From contig RDOG01000005.1 in assembly GCA_011365055.1 (NCBI GenBank), positions 124,001 through 188,000 of the forward strand: a stretch of DNA of 64,000 nucleotides, given 5' to 3'. The translations under genes and the position numbers were made by a program. Below, one piece after another: positions 7,720-18,040 of the stretch. Source of the stretch: Promethearchaeota archaeon. GTDB taxonomy: Archaea; Asgardarchaeota; Lokiarchaeia; Helarchaeales; RDOG01. Position 1 is the stretch's first letter; each line of letters begins with the position of its first letter. The notes under the pieces were generated by a model. It did not search any database, was not told the origin of the DNA, and saw nothing but the letters and a program-made list of their open reading frames with translations.

Positions 7720-8811
7720 TTAATTACTTTTATCTTTTTTAATTTTTATTAGATAATCCCATTCATTATTTAAACAATGTTTTAGGAGTTCCATTTTATC
7801 ATATCCAATAAACTTTCCTTTAACTATTTTACTTCCTTCTAAAAATCCTATCTTATCAAAGAATTTCTTTTTTTCAGAATTTTTACTAATGGTGATTCTT
7901 TTTCCTTTTTCGTTTATAAGATTTTTAATTGTAAAATCGTTAATAATACTACTAATTTCTTTTAAAAATTCTATATTTTTTTGAGTTCCCGCAATTCTAA
8001 ATGATTTATTCTTAAGATTTATTTCTAATCCTCCTTCATCTGAAAAAAAACATTTTAAAAATATGCGTTTTAGTTCTAAATCACCAGTTTTAATAATTTC
8101 AGGAACTCTAATACTTTCAGATAAACAACTAAAAGTATCTACATATCCCATTAAATCATTTACAGCATTAATAGAATAAAAAATTATAGTTTTACACCCT
8201 CTATTATTCTCTTCAATAATAGAAGGATTTTCGAATCCATAAACAATTTTTATATCATTGATAAATTGCTGAAGAATTTTGGGTGATGAAGAAGTGAAAG
8301 CAATACCTCGTCCTTTATCAACTAATCCTCCATCAAATAATAAATGACTAATTATTCTTGTTTTTTCGATTGAAAATACTAATTGTTCTTTAATTTTTTT
8401 TGAATTGCCTCTAATTTCCCTTTGTTTTAATCGATTTTTTTGTTCATTACTTAATTCAATAGTTCTTGCATACTTACTAATTTAACCCTTTGATATATGT
8501 GGTAAGATTTTATGAATTTCCCTTATTGATAAACCTTTCATTCTTAATTCTCTAATTTTTCCGACTTTTTCAATCGAGAGTGACCTACCTACCTTTTTTT
8601 TGTTTGATAATCTCTCAATTTGCTTTTGGGTTAAAATAATATCTTTCACATACTTTGAAATCGTTGATTTACTATGTTCAGGAAATACTTTCATGATCTC
8701 TTTTATAGAATAGCCTTTCTTTCTCAATATTCTCAATTCATTTATCCTTTGTAATGATAATTTTTTACCTATTTTCTTATTCTTATTTTGAATTTCATCA
8801 TTTTCAGTCAA
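7720..8811 (-). pseudogene. LAGLIDADG endonuclease-like protein with N-terminal HTH repeats, interrupted by an in-frame TAA
   Basis: One continuous frame of 364 codons broken only by TAA at 8482-8484. The N-terminal part has two helix-turn-helix repeats of about 50 residues (LSLQRINELRILRKKGYSIK... and LSIEKVGKIRELRMKGLSIR...). The stop falls inside the second: repeat 1 reads HSKSTISKY and repeat 2 reads ISKG-stop-ISKY. After the stop the frame continues with a LAGLIDADG-type motif (ISHLLFDGGLVDKGRG) and a second one (IFLKCFFSDEGGLEI), the two-motif architecture of monomeric homing endonucleases. A single base change from a Ser or Thr codon would explain the stop. It lies next to an intron-containing tRNA. 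A sequencing error cannot be excluded. Confidence 0.7.
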
Positions 8812-8933
8812 ATTTGCATCATTATTCCCATTATTTAGAATTTATATTGAAAAAAAGTTATAATGGAAATTTATATAGTAACTAATACATTAAGAGAAAT
8901 GAAATAAGTAACATACAGAATTTCTATAAATAA

Positions 8934-9035
8934 ACTCCCGTGGTGTAGCGGTCAATCATGATGGGCATTGAGCTAAAAAGCATCAACCATAATCTGGACC
9001 CATTGACCCTGGTTCAAATCCGGGCGGGAGTACCA
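8934..9035 (+). tRNA. tRNA-Gln (CTG) with intron and encoded CCA
   Basis: Acceptor arm ACTCCCG (8934-8940) pairs with CGGGAGT (9025-9031); discriminator A is at 9032 and CCA at 9033-9035. The T arm is CCTGG/CCGGG around TTCAAAT. The anticodon stem ATGGG (8961-8965) pairs with CCCAT (8999-9003). The 33 nt between them exceed a 7-nt loop by 26. Removing 8967-8992 gives the loop CTCTGGA, with U33 and anticodon CTG (8994-8996), i.e. glutamine. The acceptor and D-arm sequence also resemble archaeal tRNA-Gln. This places the intron after position 32; an intron at the usual 37/38 site would give TTG (also Gln) but would lack U33. Confidence 0.8.
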
Positions 9036-9172
9036 TTTATCCCCCAATATTTTTTAGAAATATTAAAAAATGAATAACTTTTATCACTTATTCATAATAT
9101 CTTTAAATTATTTAAATGAATTAATGAAAATCTTATTAAACTTGCATTTTTTATAATCAATAGGAGATATTG

Positions 9173-12001
9173 ATGACAAAATTCATTAAAATAAGAGGTG
9201 CTCATGAGCATAATTTAAAAAATATAAACGTTGATCTCCCCAGAGATAAATTCATAGTGATTACGGGTATCTCTGGATCAGGGAAATCATCTTTAGCATT
9301 TGATACCATTTATGCAGAAGGACAAAGAAGATATGTTGAATCATTATCTCCTTATGCCAGGCAATTTATCGGTAAGATGATGAAACCTAAAGTTGAATCC
9401 ATTGAAGGTTTATCACCATCTATTGCGATTGAACAAAAAGCTATGTCGCATAATCCTCGTTCGACGGTTGGTACTACAACGGAAATATTTGATTACCTAA
9501 GATTATTATTCGCTAGGATTGGCATCCCTCACTGTCCAAAATGTGGTAAAAAGATCGAGCGACAAAGTGTAGATCAAATAGTTGATCAGGTACTAAATTT
9601 ATCCAATTCTACAAAAATAATGATTTTAAGTCCGATAGTTAGAGATAGAAAAGGTTCGTATCAAAAATTATTTGAAGATCTTAGAAAAAAAGGATATCAA
9701 AGAGTTAGAATTGATAAAGAAATAAGAGATAATACGGGTAAAATTATTTTAGATAAAAATTATAAACATACAATTGAAGTGGTAATTGATAGACTTTCAA
9801 TAAACAAAGAAATAAAACAACGTTTAGCAGATTCTATTGAACAAGCTTTATTTCTCTCAGAAGGAATTGTCTATATCACGATTCTTGAAAATGGAACTTC
9901 AAAAGATTTGATTTTTAGTGAACATTTTGCTTGTATTGAATGTGGTATTTCATTCGAGGAGCTGGCACCTAGAAACTTTTCCTTCAATAGTCCATGGGGA
10001 TCATGCCCCGAATGCGAAGGTTTGGGCACTAAACAGATTTTTGATATCGAATTAATTGTTCCAGATAAATCAAAATCAATTAATGAGGGAGCTATTAATT
10101 CAATAGGTGAAAATAGGGATTCTTATTATTTCCAAATGTTGGAAGCTGTTGCAAATCATTATGATATAAATTTAGACTTACCATTTTCTGAATTAACTCA
10201 ACATCAAGTTGATATTTTATTTTATGGAAACGATGAAAAGATATATTTTGAATTAGGAAAGAATGGTTCCATGCGGCATGCTTTTGAAAGAGAATATGAA
10301 GGCATCATTCCGTCAATGGAGAGGCGTTATAGAGAAACTCAATCCCAAATGTCCAGAAATTTTTTAGATCGATATATTCGGGAATTAACTTGTCCAGAAT
10401 GTAATGGAAAACGATTAAAACCTGAATCACTTGGAGTAAAAATTGCAGATAAAAATATCATCGAAGTTACAGAACTACAAATTAATGAAATAATTGAGTT
10501 CTTTAATGGTTTAACCCTTACAGATAGAGAAAAAATTATTGCTAAAGAAATTATCAAGGAAATCAATAGCAGATTAACGTTTTTACTTGATGTTGGATTG
10601 GACTATATTACGCTAAATAGAGCTTCAGCGACATTGTCTGCAGGTGAGGCACAGCGAATCCACTTAGCAACTCAAATTGGGAGTAATCTTGTTGGAGTTC
10701 TTTACGTGTTAGACGAACCCTCCATTGGTCTTCATCAACGAGATAATGAACGGTTATTAAACACGCTAGAACGATTACGAAATTTAGGAAACACTGTTAT
10801 CGTTGTAGAGCATGACCACGAAACTATACTTAGAGCAGACCACGTATTAGACCTTGGACCAGGTGCAGGAAGACTTGGAGGTAATATTGTAGTTAATGGA
10901 CCTCCTGAAGAGTTACTAAAACATCCTGAATCCATCACGGGCAGGTTTTTGAGTGATCGTGAGAGAATTGAAATTCCCAAAACAAGAAGAACCCCTCGAG
11001 CTTGGCTGGAAATACATGGAGCTCGAGAACATAATTTGAAAAATATTGATGTAAGAATTCCATTAGGAGTGTTTGTTGCGGTTACAGGAGTGAGTGGTGC
11101 AGGTAAAAGCACGTTAATTAATGATATATTATATGAGACATTAGCCAGAGATATAAATCATGCAACAACATTTCCAGGCAAGCACGATATCATAACAGGA
11201 ATTGAGAATATTGATAAAGTTATAAATATTGACCAATCTCCGATCGGACGAACAGCAAGAAGCAATCCTGCAACTTACAGTAAAGTATTAGATCATATCA
11301 GGCAGATTTTTGCAGAGACTAAAGAGGCTAAAATAAGGGGATATAAACCTGGAAGATTCAGCTTTAATGTTAAAGGTGGAAGATGTGAGGCTTGTGAGGG
11401 TGCGGGCGTAATAAAGATTGACTTGGTCTTTTTAGCACCCGTTTATGTTCCATGTGAAGTATGTAAAGGAACGAGATTTAATAGAGAAACTCTTGAAATT
11501 AAATGGAATGGTAAAAATATAAATGACATTTTAGAAATGACTGTTGCAGAAGCATCTGAATTTTTTGATTCTATTCCAAAAATAAAGATAATTTTAAAGA
11601 CATTATCAGATGTTGGATTGGATTACGTTCATCTCGGACAAAGGTCACCCACATTAAGTGGTGGTGAAGCACAGCGAGTTAAATTAGCTAGAGAATTAAG
11701 TAAATCATCCACTGGTCAAACTTTTTACTTGTTAGATGAACCCACTACGGGATTGTCTACCTATGATATCAAAAAATTATTATCCGTTTTAAAGAGATTG
11801 GTAGATAAAGGAAATACCGTGTTAATCATCGAACATAATATGGATGTCATAAAATGTGCCGACTGGATTATTGATATTGGTCCGGAAGGAGGCGATAAGG
11901 GAGGAAATATTGTTTTTGAGGGAACTCCTGAAAAAATTATTGAAGATAAAAATTCATATACGGGAAAATTTTTGAAAAAACTCTTGAATAATAAGAAATA
12001 G
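9173..12001 (+). CDS. uvrA: UvrA, excinuclease ABC subunit A
   Basis: A full-length UvrA (942 aa), the damage-sensing ATPase of nucleotide excision repair. Visible features: first Walker [15 protein letters not shown] (residues about 32-45), zinc-finger pairs CPKCGK and [22 protein letters not shown], first ABC signature '[13 protein letters not shown]', Walker B '[14 protein letters not shown]'; then the second half with [27 protein letters not shown], '[13 protein letters not shown]' and '[10 protein letters not shown]'. All UvrA hallmarks are intact. The ATG at 9173 follows GGAGATATTG; a TTG precedes it by one codon. uvrB and uvrC are not in the window. UvrABC is a bacterial-type system found in some archaea, probably after transfer. 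Confidence 0.97.
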   Translation: MTKFIKIRGAHEHNLKNINVDLPRDKFIVITGISGSGKSSLAFDTIYAEGQRRYVESLSPYARQFIGKMMKPKVESIEGLSPSIAIEQKAMSHNPRSTVGTTTEIFDYLRLLFARIGIPHCPKCGKKIERQSVDQIVDQVLNLSNSTKIMILSPIVRDRKGSYQKLFEDLRKKGYQRVRIDKEIRDNTGKIILDKNYKHTIEVVIDRLSINKEIKQRLADSIEQALFLSEGIVYITILENGTSKDLIFSEHFACIECGISFEELAPRNFSFNSPWGSCPECEGLGTKQIFDIELIVPDKSKSINEGAINSIGENRDSYYFQMLEAVANHYDINLDLPFSELTQHQVDILFYGNDEKIYFELGKNGSMRHAFEREYEGIIPSMERRYRETQSQMSRNFLDRYIRELTCPECNGKRLKPESLGVKIADKNIIEVTELQINEIIEFFNGLTLTDREKIIAKEIIKEINSRLTFLLDVGLDYITLNRASATLSAGEAQRIHLATQIGSNLVGVLYVLDEPSIGLHQRDNERLLNTLERLRNLGNTVIVVEHDHETILRADHVLDLGPGAGRLGGNIVVNGPPEELLKHPESITGRFLSDRERIEIPKTRRTPRAWLEIHGAREHNLKNIDVRIPLGVFVAVTGVSGAGKSTLINDILYETLARDINHATTFPGKHDIITGIENIDKVINIDQSPIGRTARSNPATYSKVLDHIRQIFAETKEAKIRGYKPGRFSFNVKGGRCEACEGAGVIKIDLVFLAPVYVPCEVCKGTRFNRETLEIKWNGKNINDILEMTVAEASEFFDSIPKIKIILKTLSDVGLDYVHLGQRSPTLSGGEAQRVKLARELSKSSTGQTFYLLDEPTTGLSTYDIKKLLSVLKRLVDKGNTVLIIEHNMDVIKCADWIIDIGPEGGDKGGNIVFEGTPEKIIEDKNSYTGKFLKKLLNNKK

Positions 12002-12050
12002 TAAAATTCTCTAAAATTTATAAATTAATGTTTCAATTGAATTAAATTGA

Positions 12051-13214
12051 TTGATTAAAAAGGATCCGTTTATCTTGAATGAAATTGACGAAGATAAGTT
12101 TTATAAAAAAATAAGAGACGCATTAATGTTACCAAGGGGTAATAAAGATGTTTTAAAAATATTAAAATTTTGGTTTACCCCCGAAGAAGCCCAGATCATT
12201 TCTATATTTAAAACAGCAATGATGAGCTCTTATCCTTTAGAAAAAATAGCAAAAAAAGCAAATCAACCTGAAGAAAAAGTAAAAAACATACTAGAAAAAT
12301 TAGCTAAAAAAGGTCTTATTTTTACCTGGATTAATAAAAAGACTAATGAATTAATGTATACAATTCCTATGCTGTTTCCGGGACTCTTTGAATGGTATTT
12401 TGCAAGCAAACACAATTCTTCGGAAGAGTTGGAAAAAGCATCTAAGATTTTCAAACCATTAGAAGATAGTTTTATATCTTCTGCTTCTAACTACCCTATT
12501 TCTCGTGTTGCTCCTAGCATTAAACCTTTAGAAAAAACTATTGAAATAGAAGAAATGGTGGAAACGGGTCAATCCCAAGTATTAATTTTTGAAGATGTAA
12601 AAAAAATTCTTAGAAGTTCAAAAAACATTGCAGTAATGCCATGTCCATGCAGAATATTTCATGGGATACTTGGAGATTCTTGTGGAAAACCACTTGATGT
12701 ATGTTTTAATTTAAATTCAAACGCAGATTATGTTATTAGGGAAGGAATTGGACGTCAAGTATCAGTTGAAGAAGGAATTAAGATATTAAAAAATGCTGAA
12801 AAAGCAGGTTTAGTACATGTTATTAATAATCAATCTGAAAAGCATAGTTTCATCTGTAATTGTTGTGGTTGTTGTTGCGGGTTTTTAGGAAATGCTAATA
12901 AATTTAAATTAATCGATAAAATGATTGCCCCTTCTAACTATCGTCCAAAAATAATTAGAGAAAAATGTAATTTATGCAAGGCCTGCGTTAAAAAATGTCC
13001 AGTAAATGCTTTATTTGTTAATTATGGGAATAGAGAAGATCTAAGTGATTCCAATATATTAATACAAGATATTTGTATTGGATGTGGTATTTGTGCAGCA
13101 GTATGTCCATCAGATGCAATAGAACTAGAAAAAGTTGGAAATATACAGACAGAGGATTTAGAGAGTCAATTATGGAAAGCGGGAGCACGAACTCAAAAAG
13201 AGAAGATCTTTTAA
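12051..13214 (+). CDS. HTH and 2x[4Fe-4S] ferredoxin-domain protein, partner of glycyl radical enzyme
   Basis: A 387-residue protein. The N-terminal 110 residues look like a winged helix (PEEAQIISIFKTAMMSSYPLEKIAKKANQPEEKVKNILEKLAKKGL). A central cysteine region follows (MPCPCRIF, SCGKPLDVCF, FICNCCGCCCGF), then two bacterial-type ferredoxin motifs near the C-terminus (CNLCKACVKKCP and CIGCGICAAVCPSDAI). This family often accompanies anaerobic enzymes in archaea and clostridia, probably as an electron-transfer protein. The start is a TTG at 12051. It ends 27 bp before the glycyl radical enzyme, so the two are likely co-transcribed; feeding electrons to that enzyme's activation is plausible inference. 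Confidence 0.7.
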   Translation: MIKKDPFILNEIDEDKFYKKIRDALMLPRGNKDVLKILKFWFTPEEAQIISIFKTAMMSSYPLEKIAKKANQPEEKVKNILEKLAKKGLIFTWINKKTNELMYTIPMLFPGLFEWYFASKHNSSEELEKASKIFKPLEDSFISSASNYPISRVAPSIKPLEKTIEIEEMVETGQSQVLIFEDVKKILRSSKNIAVMPCPCRIFHGILGDSCGKPLDVCFNLNSNADYVIREGIGRQVSVEEGIKILKNAEKAGLVHVINNQSEKHSFICNCCGCCCGFLGNANKFKLIDKMIAPSNYRPKIIREKCNLCKACVKKCPVNALFVNYGNREDLSDSNILIQDICIGCGICAAVCPSDAIELEKVGNIQTEDLESQLWKAGARTQKEKIF

Positions 13215-13241
13215 ACATGAATTATATTAGAAGAGAATAGA

Positions 13242-15782
13242 ATGTTGCATCCAAAAAATCAAATCCAAAAAGATCGTTTGTTATCAGCACCTCTCTGGTT
13301 GTGCATGGAAAGAGCTAAGTATTTTACTGAAGTGTATAAAGAAACGGAAGGAGAACACCCTAGTATTAGAGCAGCAAAAGCGCTTCAACGAACTTTTAAA
13401 AATATGGTCATAATGATTTATCCAGAAGAATTATTAGTAGGAAATAGATCTTCAAAACATATTGCACCCCCAATTCCTTGTGAAAGAGGAGAATTTAGTG
13501 TAGTTTTTAAGTATCGTTTGGGTGATTTGAAAAAATTTGGGTATCATATCAGTCCCGAACATGAAAAAATTCTCTTTAAAGAAATCATCCCATATTGGGA
13601 GAATAAATCTGTAAGATATTACAAACTTAATTTATTTAAAGAACATCAATTGGATAGTAAAATAAAATTAAGTATTGGAGAACTTAGAAATAAATTAAGA
13701 TCTTTTAAGGGAGCAGGATTATTTGGGAGACTTAATGAGGATACGGGGATTATTAATAATAATGGAAGATTTAAGGATAAACTCAAAAAGATTGGTGGAT
13801 CTATAAAATTAATTTTCAAATTACCTAAATTTCTTCCTGCAATGAAATCAGGTACCGCAGATAATGTTAAAGGTCGTGGTCGGTGCACTGATGCACAAGC
13901 TCATATTGTTGTAGGATATAAAAATGTTTTAAAATTTGGATTTAAAGGAATTAAAGCTAAAGCAACTGAAAGGAAAAAGTCAGCTGAAAATGAAGCAGAA
14001 AAGGATTTTTTAACTGGTATTGAAATTGTTTGCGATTCCATTAAAGATTTTAGTTTAAGATTCTCAGATCTGACTATCAAATTAGCGGAAACTGAAACTG
14101 ATCTCGAGCGAAAAAAGGAATTAATTGAAATTTCAAAAATATGTCAAAAAGTACCTTGGGAACCAGCACAAACCTTCCATGAAGCAATGCAATCAATGTG
14201 GTTTACTCAAAATGCAATCATTATTAGTTACGGAAGTGGTAGTGGAATTACTCCGGGAAGAGTAGATCAATTATTATACCCTTATTATAAAAAGGATGTT
14301 GAAAATGGAAGAATTACTAGAGAACAAGCATTAAGATTAGTTGAAGAATTCATTATAAAAATTAATAATAACGTAATCATTTGGCCTAATCTATTTGGTA
14401 CGAGCCTAAATCATTTAGGATCCGACGTGGAAAATATCACGATTGGAGGTATTGGAAGGGATGGAGAAGATTCAACAAACGAATTATCTTTTATTTTTAT
14501 TGATGCTATAGGAAATGCAAAATTAGCTACTTCATCATCATTTAGGTATTCTAAAAAAAGTCCTTCAGAATATTTACGAAAAGTAGTTGAATTGCATAAA
14601 CATACAAGTGGTGCAGCATTCTTTAATGATGAAATTGCCATTCCACTAATGATGAATGATGGATATACTTTAGAAGCAGCAAGAGACTATTGCTTGGTTG
14701 GATGTATCGAACCTAGTGGAAATGGGGATACATATGGTGCAACTGGTGGAACGAAATTTTACCTTCCAACAATCCTTGATATGGTATTTAATAGAGGAAA
14801 AACTACATTTTTTGGAAATCAAGATGGCCCAGATACAGGCGATCCTGTCAGCTTTAAATCTTTTGAGGAATTTATGGATGCATTTTACATTCAAATGAAT
14901 TTTGTCATCCAATGTTGTGCAAAAGCAGGAGATTTGCGTGATGAGATATGGGCTGAAAGATTTAGTAATCCCTTGATTTCATCTACAATAGATGATTGTA
15001 TTGAAAATGCGCGAGATGCAAATAATGGAGGTGCAAATTACCTGTTTCAAGCTATTGGAGCTGCAGGTGTTGGCACTACCGTTGATTCATTAGCAGCAAT
15101 TAAAAAATTTGTCTTTGAAGAAAAAGCTGTTAGTATAAGCGAATTAATTGATGCAATAAGAAAAAATTTTCATAAAAAAGAATCTTTAAGACAAATCTTA
15201 AAAAAAGGACCAAAATATGGCAATGATGATGATTATGTGGATTCCATTGCAGTTGAACTTGTTGATCGAGTTTGTGAATCTGTAAAAAATCATAAACTTT
15301 CTCTCGGAGGTCATTTTAAAGCCAGTTTTAGTTCTTATGGTTTGAATATCTATGAAGGAATAATGGAGCCTGCTACTCCTAACGGAAGAAAGGCAGCAGA
15401 ACCAATATCAAATGCAATTTCACCTTGTAATGGAGCTGAAAAAAATGGACCGACAGCAGCAATTAAATCAATCGCTAAAATCGATCATATCAAAGCAGGT
15501 TATGGAGATTCATTCAATATGAAAATGCCTAAATCACTCTTAGAAACTGAAAAGGGTATTGAAAGTTTTGAAAATTTGATAAAGACTTATTTTGATTTGG
15601 GAGGATTTCACATCCAATTTAATGTCATTAATGAAGAAACACTTAGGGATGCTCAAATTCATCCAGAACAATATGAAGATTTGATTGTTAGAGTCTCAGG
15701 ATATTCTGCTTATTTCACACAATTAGGAAAGAGTATTCAAGATGATTTAATTCAACGAATAACATTTACAACTCTTTATTGA
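13242..15782 (+). CDS. Glycyl radical enzyme of the dehydratase/lyase (non-PFL) type
   Basis: An 846-residue glycyl radical enzyme. The active-site loop is VGCIEPSGNG (around residue 487): one Cys followed by x-Glu, the pattern of glycyl radical dehydratases, decarboxylases and C-N lyases, rather than the Cys-Cys pair of pyruvate formate-lyase. The radical-bearing glycine motif RVSGYSAYF lies near the C-terminus (about residue 822). Annotation as 'formate acetyltransferase' would therefore be misleading. An extra segment at about 130-220 is basic and may be lineage-specific. The radical SAM activase such an enzyme needs is not next to it. The substrate cannot be fixed from sequence; a diol or amine compound is a guess. 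Confidence 0.85.
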   Translation: MLHPKNQIQKDRLLSAPLWLCMERAKYFTEVYKETEGEHPSIRAAKALQRTFKNMVIMIYPEELLVGNRSSKHIAPPIPCERGEFSVVFKYRLGDLKKFGYHISPEHEKILFKEIIPYWENKSVRYYKLNLFKEHQLDSKIKLSIGELRNKLRSFKGAGLFGRLNEDTGIINNNGRFKDKLKKIGGSIKLIFKLPKFLPAMKSGTADNVKGRGRCTDAQAHIVVGYKNVLKFGFKGIKAKATERKKSAENEAEKDFLTGIEIVCDSIKDFSLRFSDLTIKLAETETDLERKKELIEISKICQKVPWEPAQTFHEAMQSMWFTQNAIIISYGSGSGITPGRVDQLLYPYYKKDVENGRITREQALRLVEEFIIKINNNVIIWPNLFGTSLNHLGSDVENITIGGIGRDGEDSTNELSFIFIDAIGNAKLATSSSFRYSKKSPSEYLRKVVELHKHTSGAAFFNDEIAIPLMMNDGYTLEAARDYCLVGCIEPSGNGDTYGATGGTKFYLPTILDMVFNRGKTTFFGNQDGPDTGDPVSFKSFEEFMDAFYIQMNFVIQCCAKAGDLRDEIWAERFSNPLISSTIDDCIENARDANNGGANYLFQAIGAAGVGTTVDSLAAIKKFVFEEKAVSISELIDAIRKNFHKKESLRQILKKGPKYGNDDDYVDSIAVELVDRVCESVKNHKLSLGGHFKASFSSYGLNIYEGIMEPATPNGRKAAEPISNAISPCNGAEKNGPTAAIKSIAKIDHIKAGYGDSFNMKMPKSLLETEKGIESFENLIKTYFDLGGFHIQFNVINEETLRDAQIHPEQYEDLIVRVSGYSAYFTQLGKSIQDDLIQRITFTTLY

Positions 15783-15812
15783 TTGATTTAAAGTATGATT
15801 CCATTAGAATTT

Positions 15813-17951
15813 TCAATTTATTTTTTTAATAAATTCAGTTCTAATTAAATAATAAAGTCCAATAAACAAGCTTATTCCAACAAAAGCTAAGAGAGTAAAA
15901 CGAAAAACAAGTTTAAAGTAAGTAGCCTGCAAGAAGAGATCTCCAATCCACCAAAATGCAGCCCCGTAAACAATAATTAAAGATAATATTAATACTTGAC
16001 CAGCAATAAACTTAATATTTCCATGACTTTCTTTTAATTCTTCTGGTAAATTTTCTGAGATGTTAATACAATGCCAAAAATCGTGTGTTGCATGAAATGA
16101 AATCCATATCGTAAGACCAAATGCAATACCAAAAAAATAAAGAAAGAAGTAATTCCCAATTAACCAAATTAAAATTGAGAATATATCATTAAATCCTAAC
16201 GAATTAAAAGCAATGATGACAATGCTTGAATCATAAGTCAATAAAAAGAAAGTTCCACCAGTAAAAATTGAAAAATAAAAAGCATGATTCGAATTAAATG
16301 ATTCCCATAAGTGAAAATATGCTTCTTCTCTCTTGAATTCAGGAATGTAGGGAATGAATTTATCTACTATTTTTTTAGTCCGATTTCGGAGAACCAGTAT
16401 TCCCAAAAACATACCAATAATCCCTAGACCTGTAAATATCATTGTTACCAGAAATTGCGAATAAAGGATTTCAGCATAACTTCCAAAAATGAATTTAAAT
16501 AAATATGATAAAGGAGGTGCAATAGCCACAAAAATCAAGCTTAATGCTAAAAGGTATCTATATTTAATTAAATGTTCAATAAATTTTTCACCTTTATTTT
16601 GAAAATTTATGATAAAATAGAGATTAATTGAACAGAAAATAATGATAAATATCGAAAGAATTAGTTGTGATAAATCTAAATTTTCAAAAATTCCTAAAAT
16701 GTAAAATAGCGGAATTATACTATTGATTATCACAGTTATAACAAAATAGATTTTCTTAAACCTTAATAAAACGTCTTGATGTTTTTTAATAAACAAAAAA
16801 CTTGCTGCAAGATAACCAGTAATGAATCCAAGTGCTGTAAATAATAAAAATAAGCTAAATCGAACCAATTGCTGAGATATTGGATTCAAATAGATGACAT
16901 CAATTATAAAGAATAAAATAGGCAGGAAGATAAATAAAGAGATAGTGAAGAATAAAGGGACTTTAAACTTGTCATGTGATATTTTTTCAAACATAATGCC
17001 TTTATCTTGTTCATAATTCTTATTTTTTCCTTTAATAAAATCAAAAAAATATTTCCAAAAAGCTAGTATTAGAAAAAAACCTATACTGAAGAAGAGAAAA
17101 TCAGCCCAAAACCATTCTGCAAACACCTGAAAATTTGAATACCACCATTTTATTAAATAAGTAAAATTAACACCAACTAAAACGCCAATTATTAATTTTG
17201 GATATTTTTTATATTCAATTCCAATATTTTTTGTGTAATCGTACTTTGGATTTATATTGGAGATGATAAAACAAATTAATCCCAAGATAATCGGAGTATA
17301 AAAAGTTAAAAATAATGAGATAATACAAATAAAAACAAAAGAATTGAGAATTACTAATTCCCCCATTGGATTTTTCTCTTCATTTTCTTCTAATTCTAGT
17401 TTCCAAAAAGAAAAATGATGAATCATCGATGTTACAGTAGTGCAGAAAAAGAAGGTATAGACACCATAAAAAATCATAAAAATGGTAATTAAACCAAATA
17501 TAGTTGAATATATCAATAAAAAACTATTATTTAGGAGAATATATGAACTTGCAAATATATTTTCACTGATAGCAAAAGGAATAATGGTAAACATGCATAA
17601 AATAATTGAATTTCTTATCTTTCCTTTTTTTTCCGTTAATTTTGGTAGCCACAGCTTTGTGTCGGGACGATAATATTCTTCTCGTATTCTCTCATCTTTA
17701 ACACGTGCTAAATAATATTCATCGCATTCTAAGACTTTTTTTCTTATTTGATTCGGGTAAATTAGACTTATATAAAAAATTGGAGGGATAAAAAAAATCA
17801 TCTGAGGAAAACTAGAAATCATTGGGATGTAAACATAATAAGCTAAAAAAATGTAAAAGGGTATAGATCCTATATACCATATACTACATAATAAAATTGC
17901 TATTTTTTGCCGCTTTGAACCAATTTTTAAACTAAAATCCATTAATTTCAA
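15813..17951 (-). CDS. Large polytopic membrane protein, unknown family
   Basis: A 712-residue protein that is almost entirely membrane segments (roughly 16 hydrophobic stretches) separated by short basic or aromatic loops. No transporter signature, Walker motif or catalytic pattern was recognised. Two candidate starts are in frame: TTG 17951 and ATG 17942. It converges on the glycyl radical enzyme gene with a 30-bp gap and diverges from the DMT-type transporter at 18041. It has no visible link to either. Confidence 0.7.
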   Translation of the reverse strand: MKLMDFSLKIGSKRQKIAILLCSIWYIGSIPFYIFLAYYVYIPMISSFPQMIFFIPPIFYISLIYPNQIRKKVLECDEYYLARVKDERIREEYYRPDTKLWLPKLTEKKGKIRNSIILCMFTIIPFAISENIFASSYILLNNSFLLIYSTIFGLITIFMIFYGVYTFFFCTTVTSMIHHFSFWKLELEENEEKNPMGELVILNSFVFICIISLFLTFYTPIILGLICFIISNINPKYDYTKNIGIEYKKYPKLIIGVLVGVNFTYLIKWWYSNFQVFAEWFWADFLFFSIGFFLILAFWKYFFDFIKGKNKNYEQDKGIMFEKISHDKFKVPLFFTISLFIFLPILFFIIDVIYLNPISQQLVRFSLFLLFTALGFITGYLAASFLFIKKHQDVLLRFKKIYFVITVIINSIIPLFYILGIFENLDLSQLILSIFIIIFCSINLYFIINFQNKGEKFIEHLIKYRYLLALSLIFVAIAPPLSYLFKFIFGSYAEILYSQFLVTMIFTGLGIIGMFLGILVLRNRTKKIVDKFIPYIPEFKREEAYFHLWESFNSNHAFYFSIFTGGTFFLLTYDSSIVIIAFNSLGFNDIFSILIWLIGNYFFLYFFGIAFGLTIWISFHATHDFWHCINISENLPEELKESHGNIKFIAGQVLILSLIIVYGAAFWWIGDLFLQATYFKLVFRFTLLAFVGISLFIGLYYLIRTEFIKKIN

Positions 17952-18040
17952 GCCTATTATTGTTTATTATTAGAAATAAAAGCCCTACATTATTTATGAA
18001 GTATCATTAATTTTAAATTTAAAATTTTTGAAACAAAATC

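Noticed and set aside
8482..8484. Recoding of the TAA in the LAGLIDADG gene
   Set aside because: No known recoding uses TAA in archaea (Sec is TGA, pyrrolysine is TAG), and the aligned repeat has an ordinary Thr there; a nonsense mutation or sequencing error is simpler.
13242..15782. Pyruvate formate-lyase
   Set aside because: The active site has one Cys followed by Ile-Glu-Pro, not the Cys-Cys pair of pyruvate formate-lyase.
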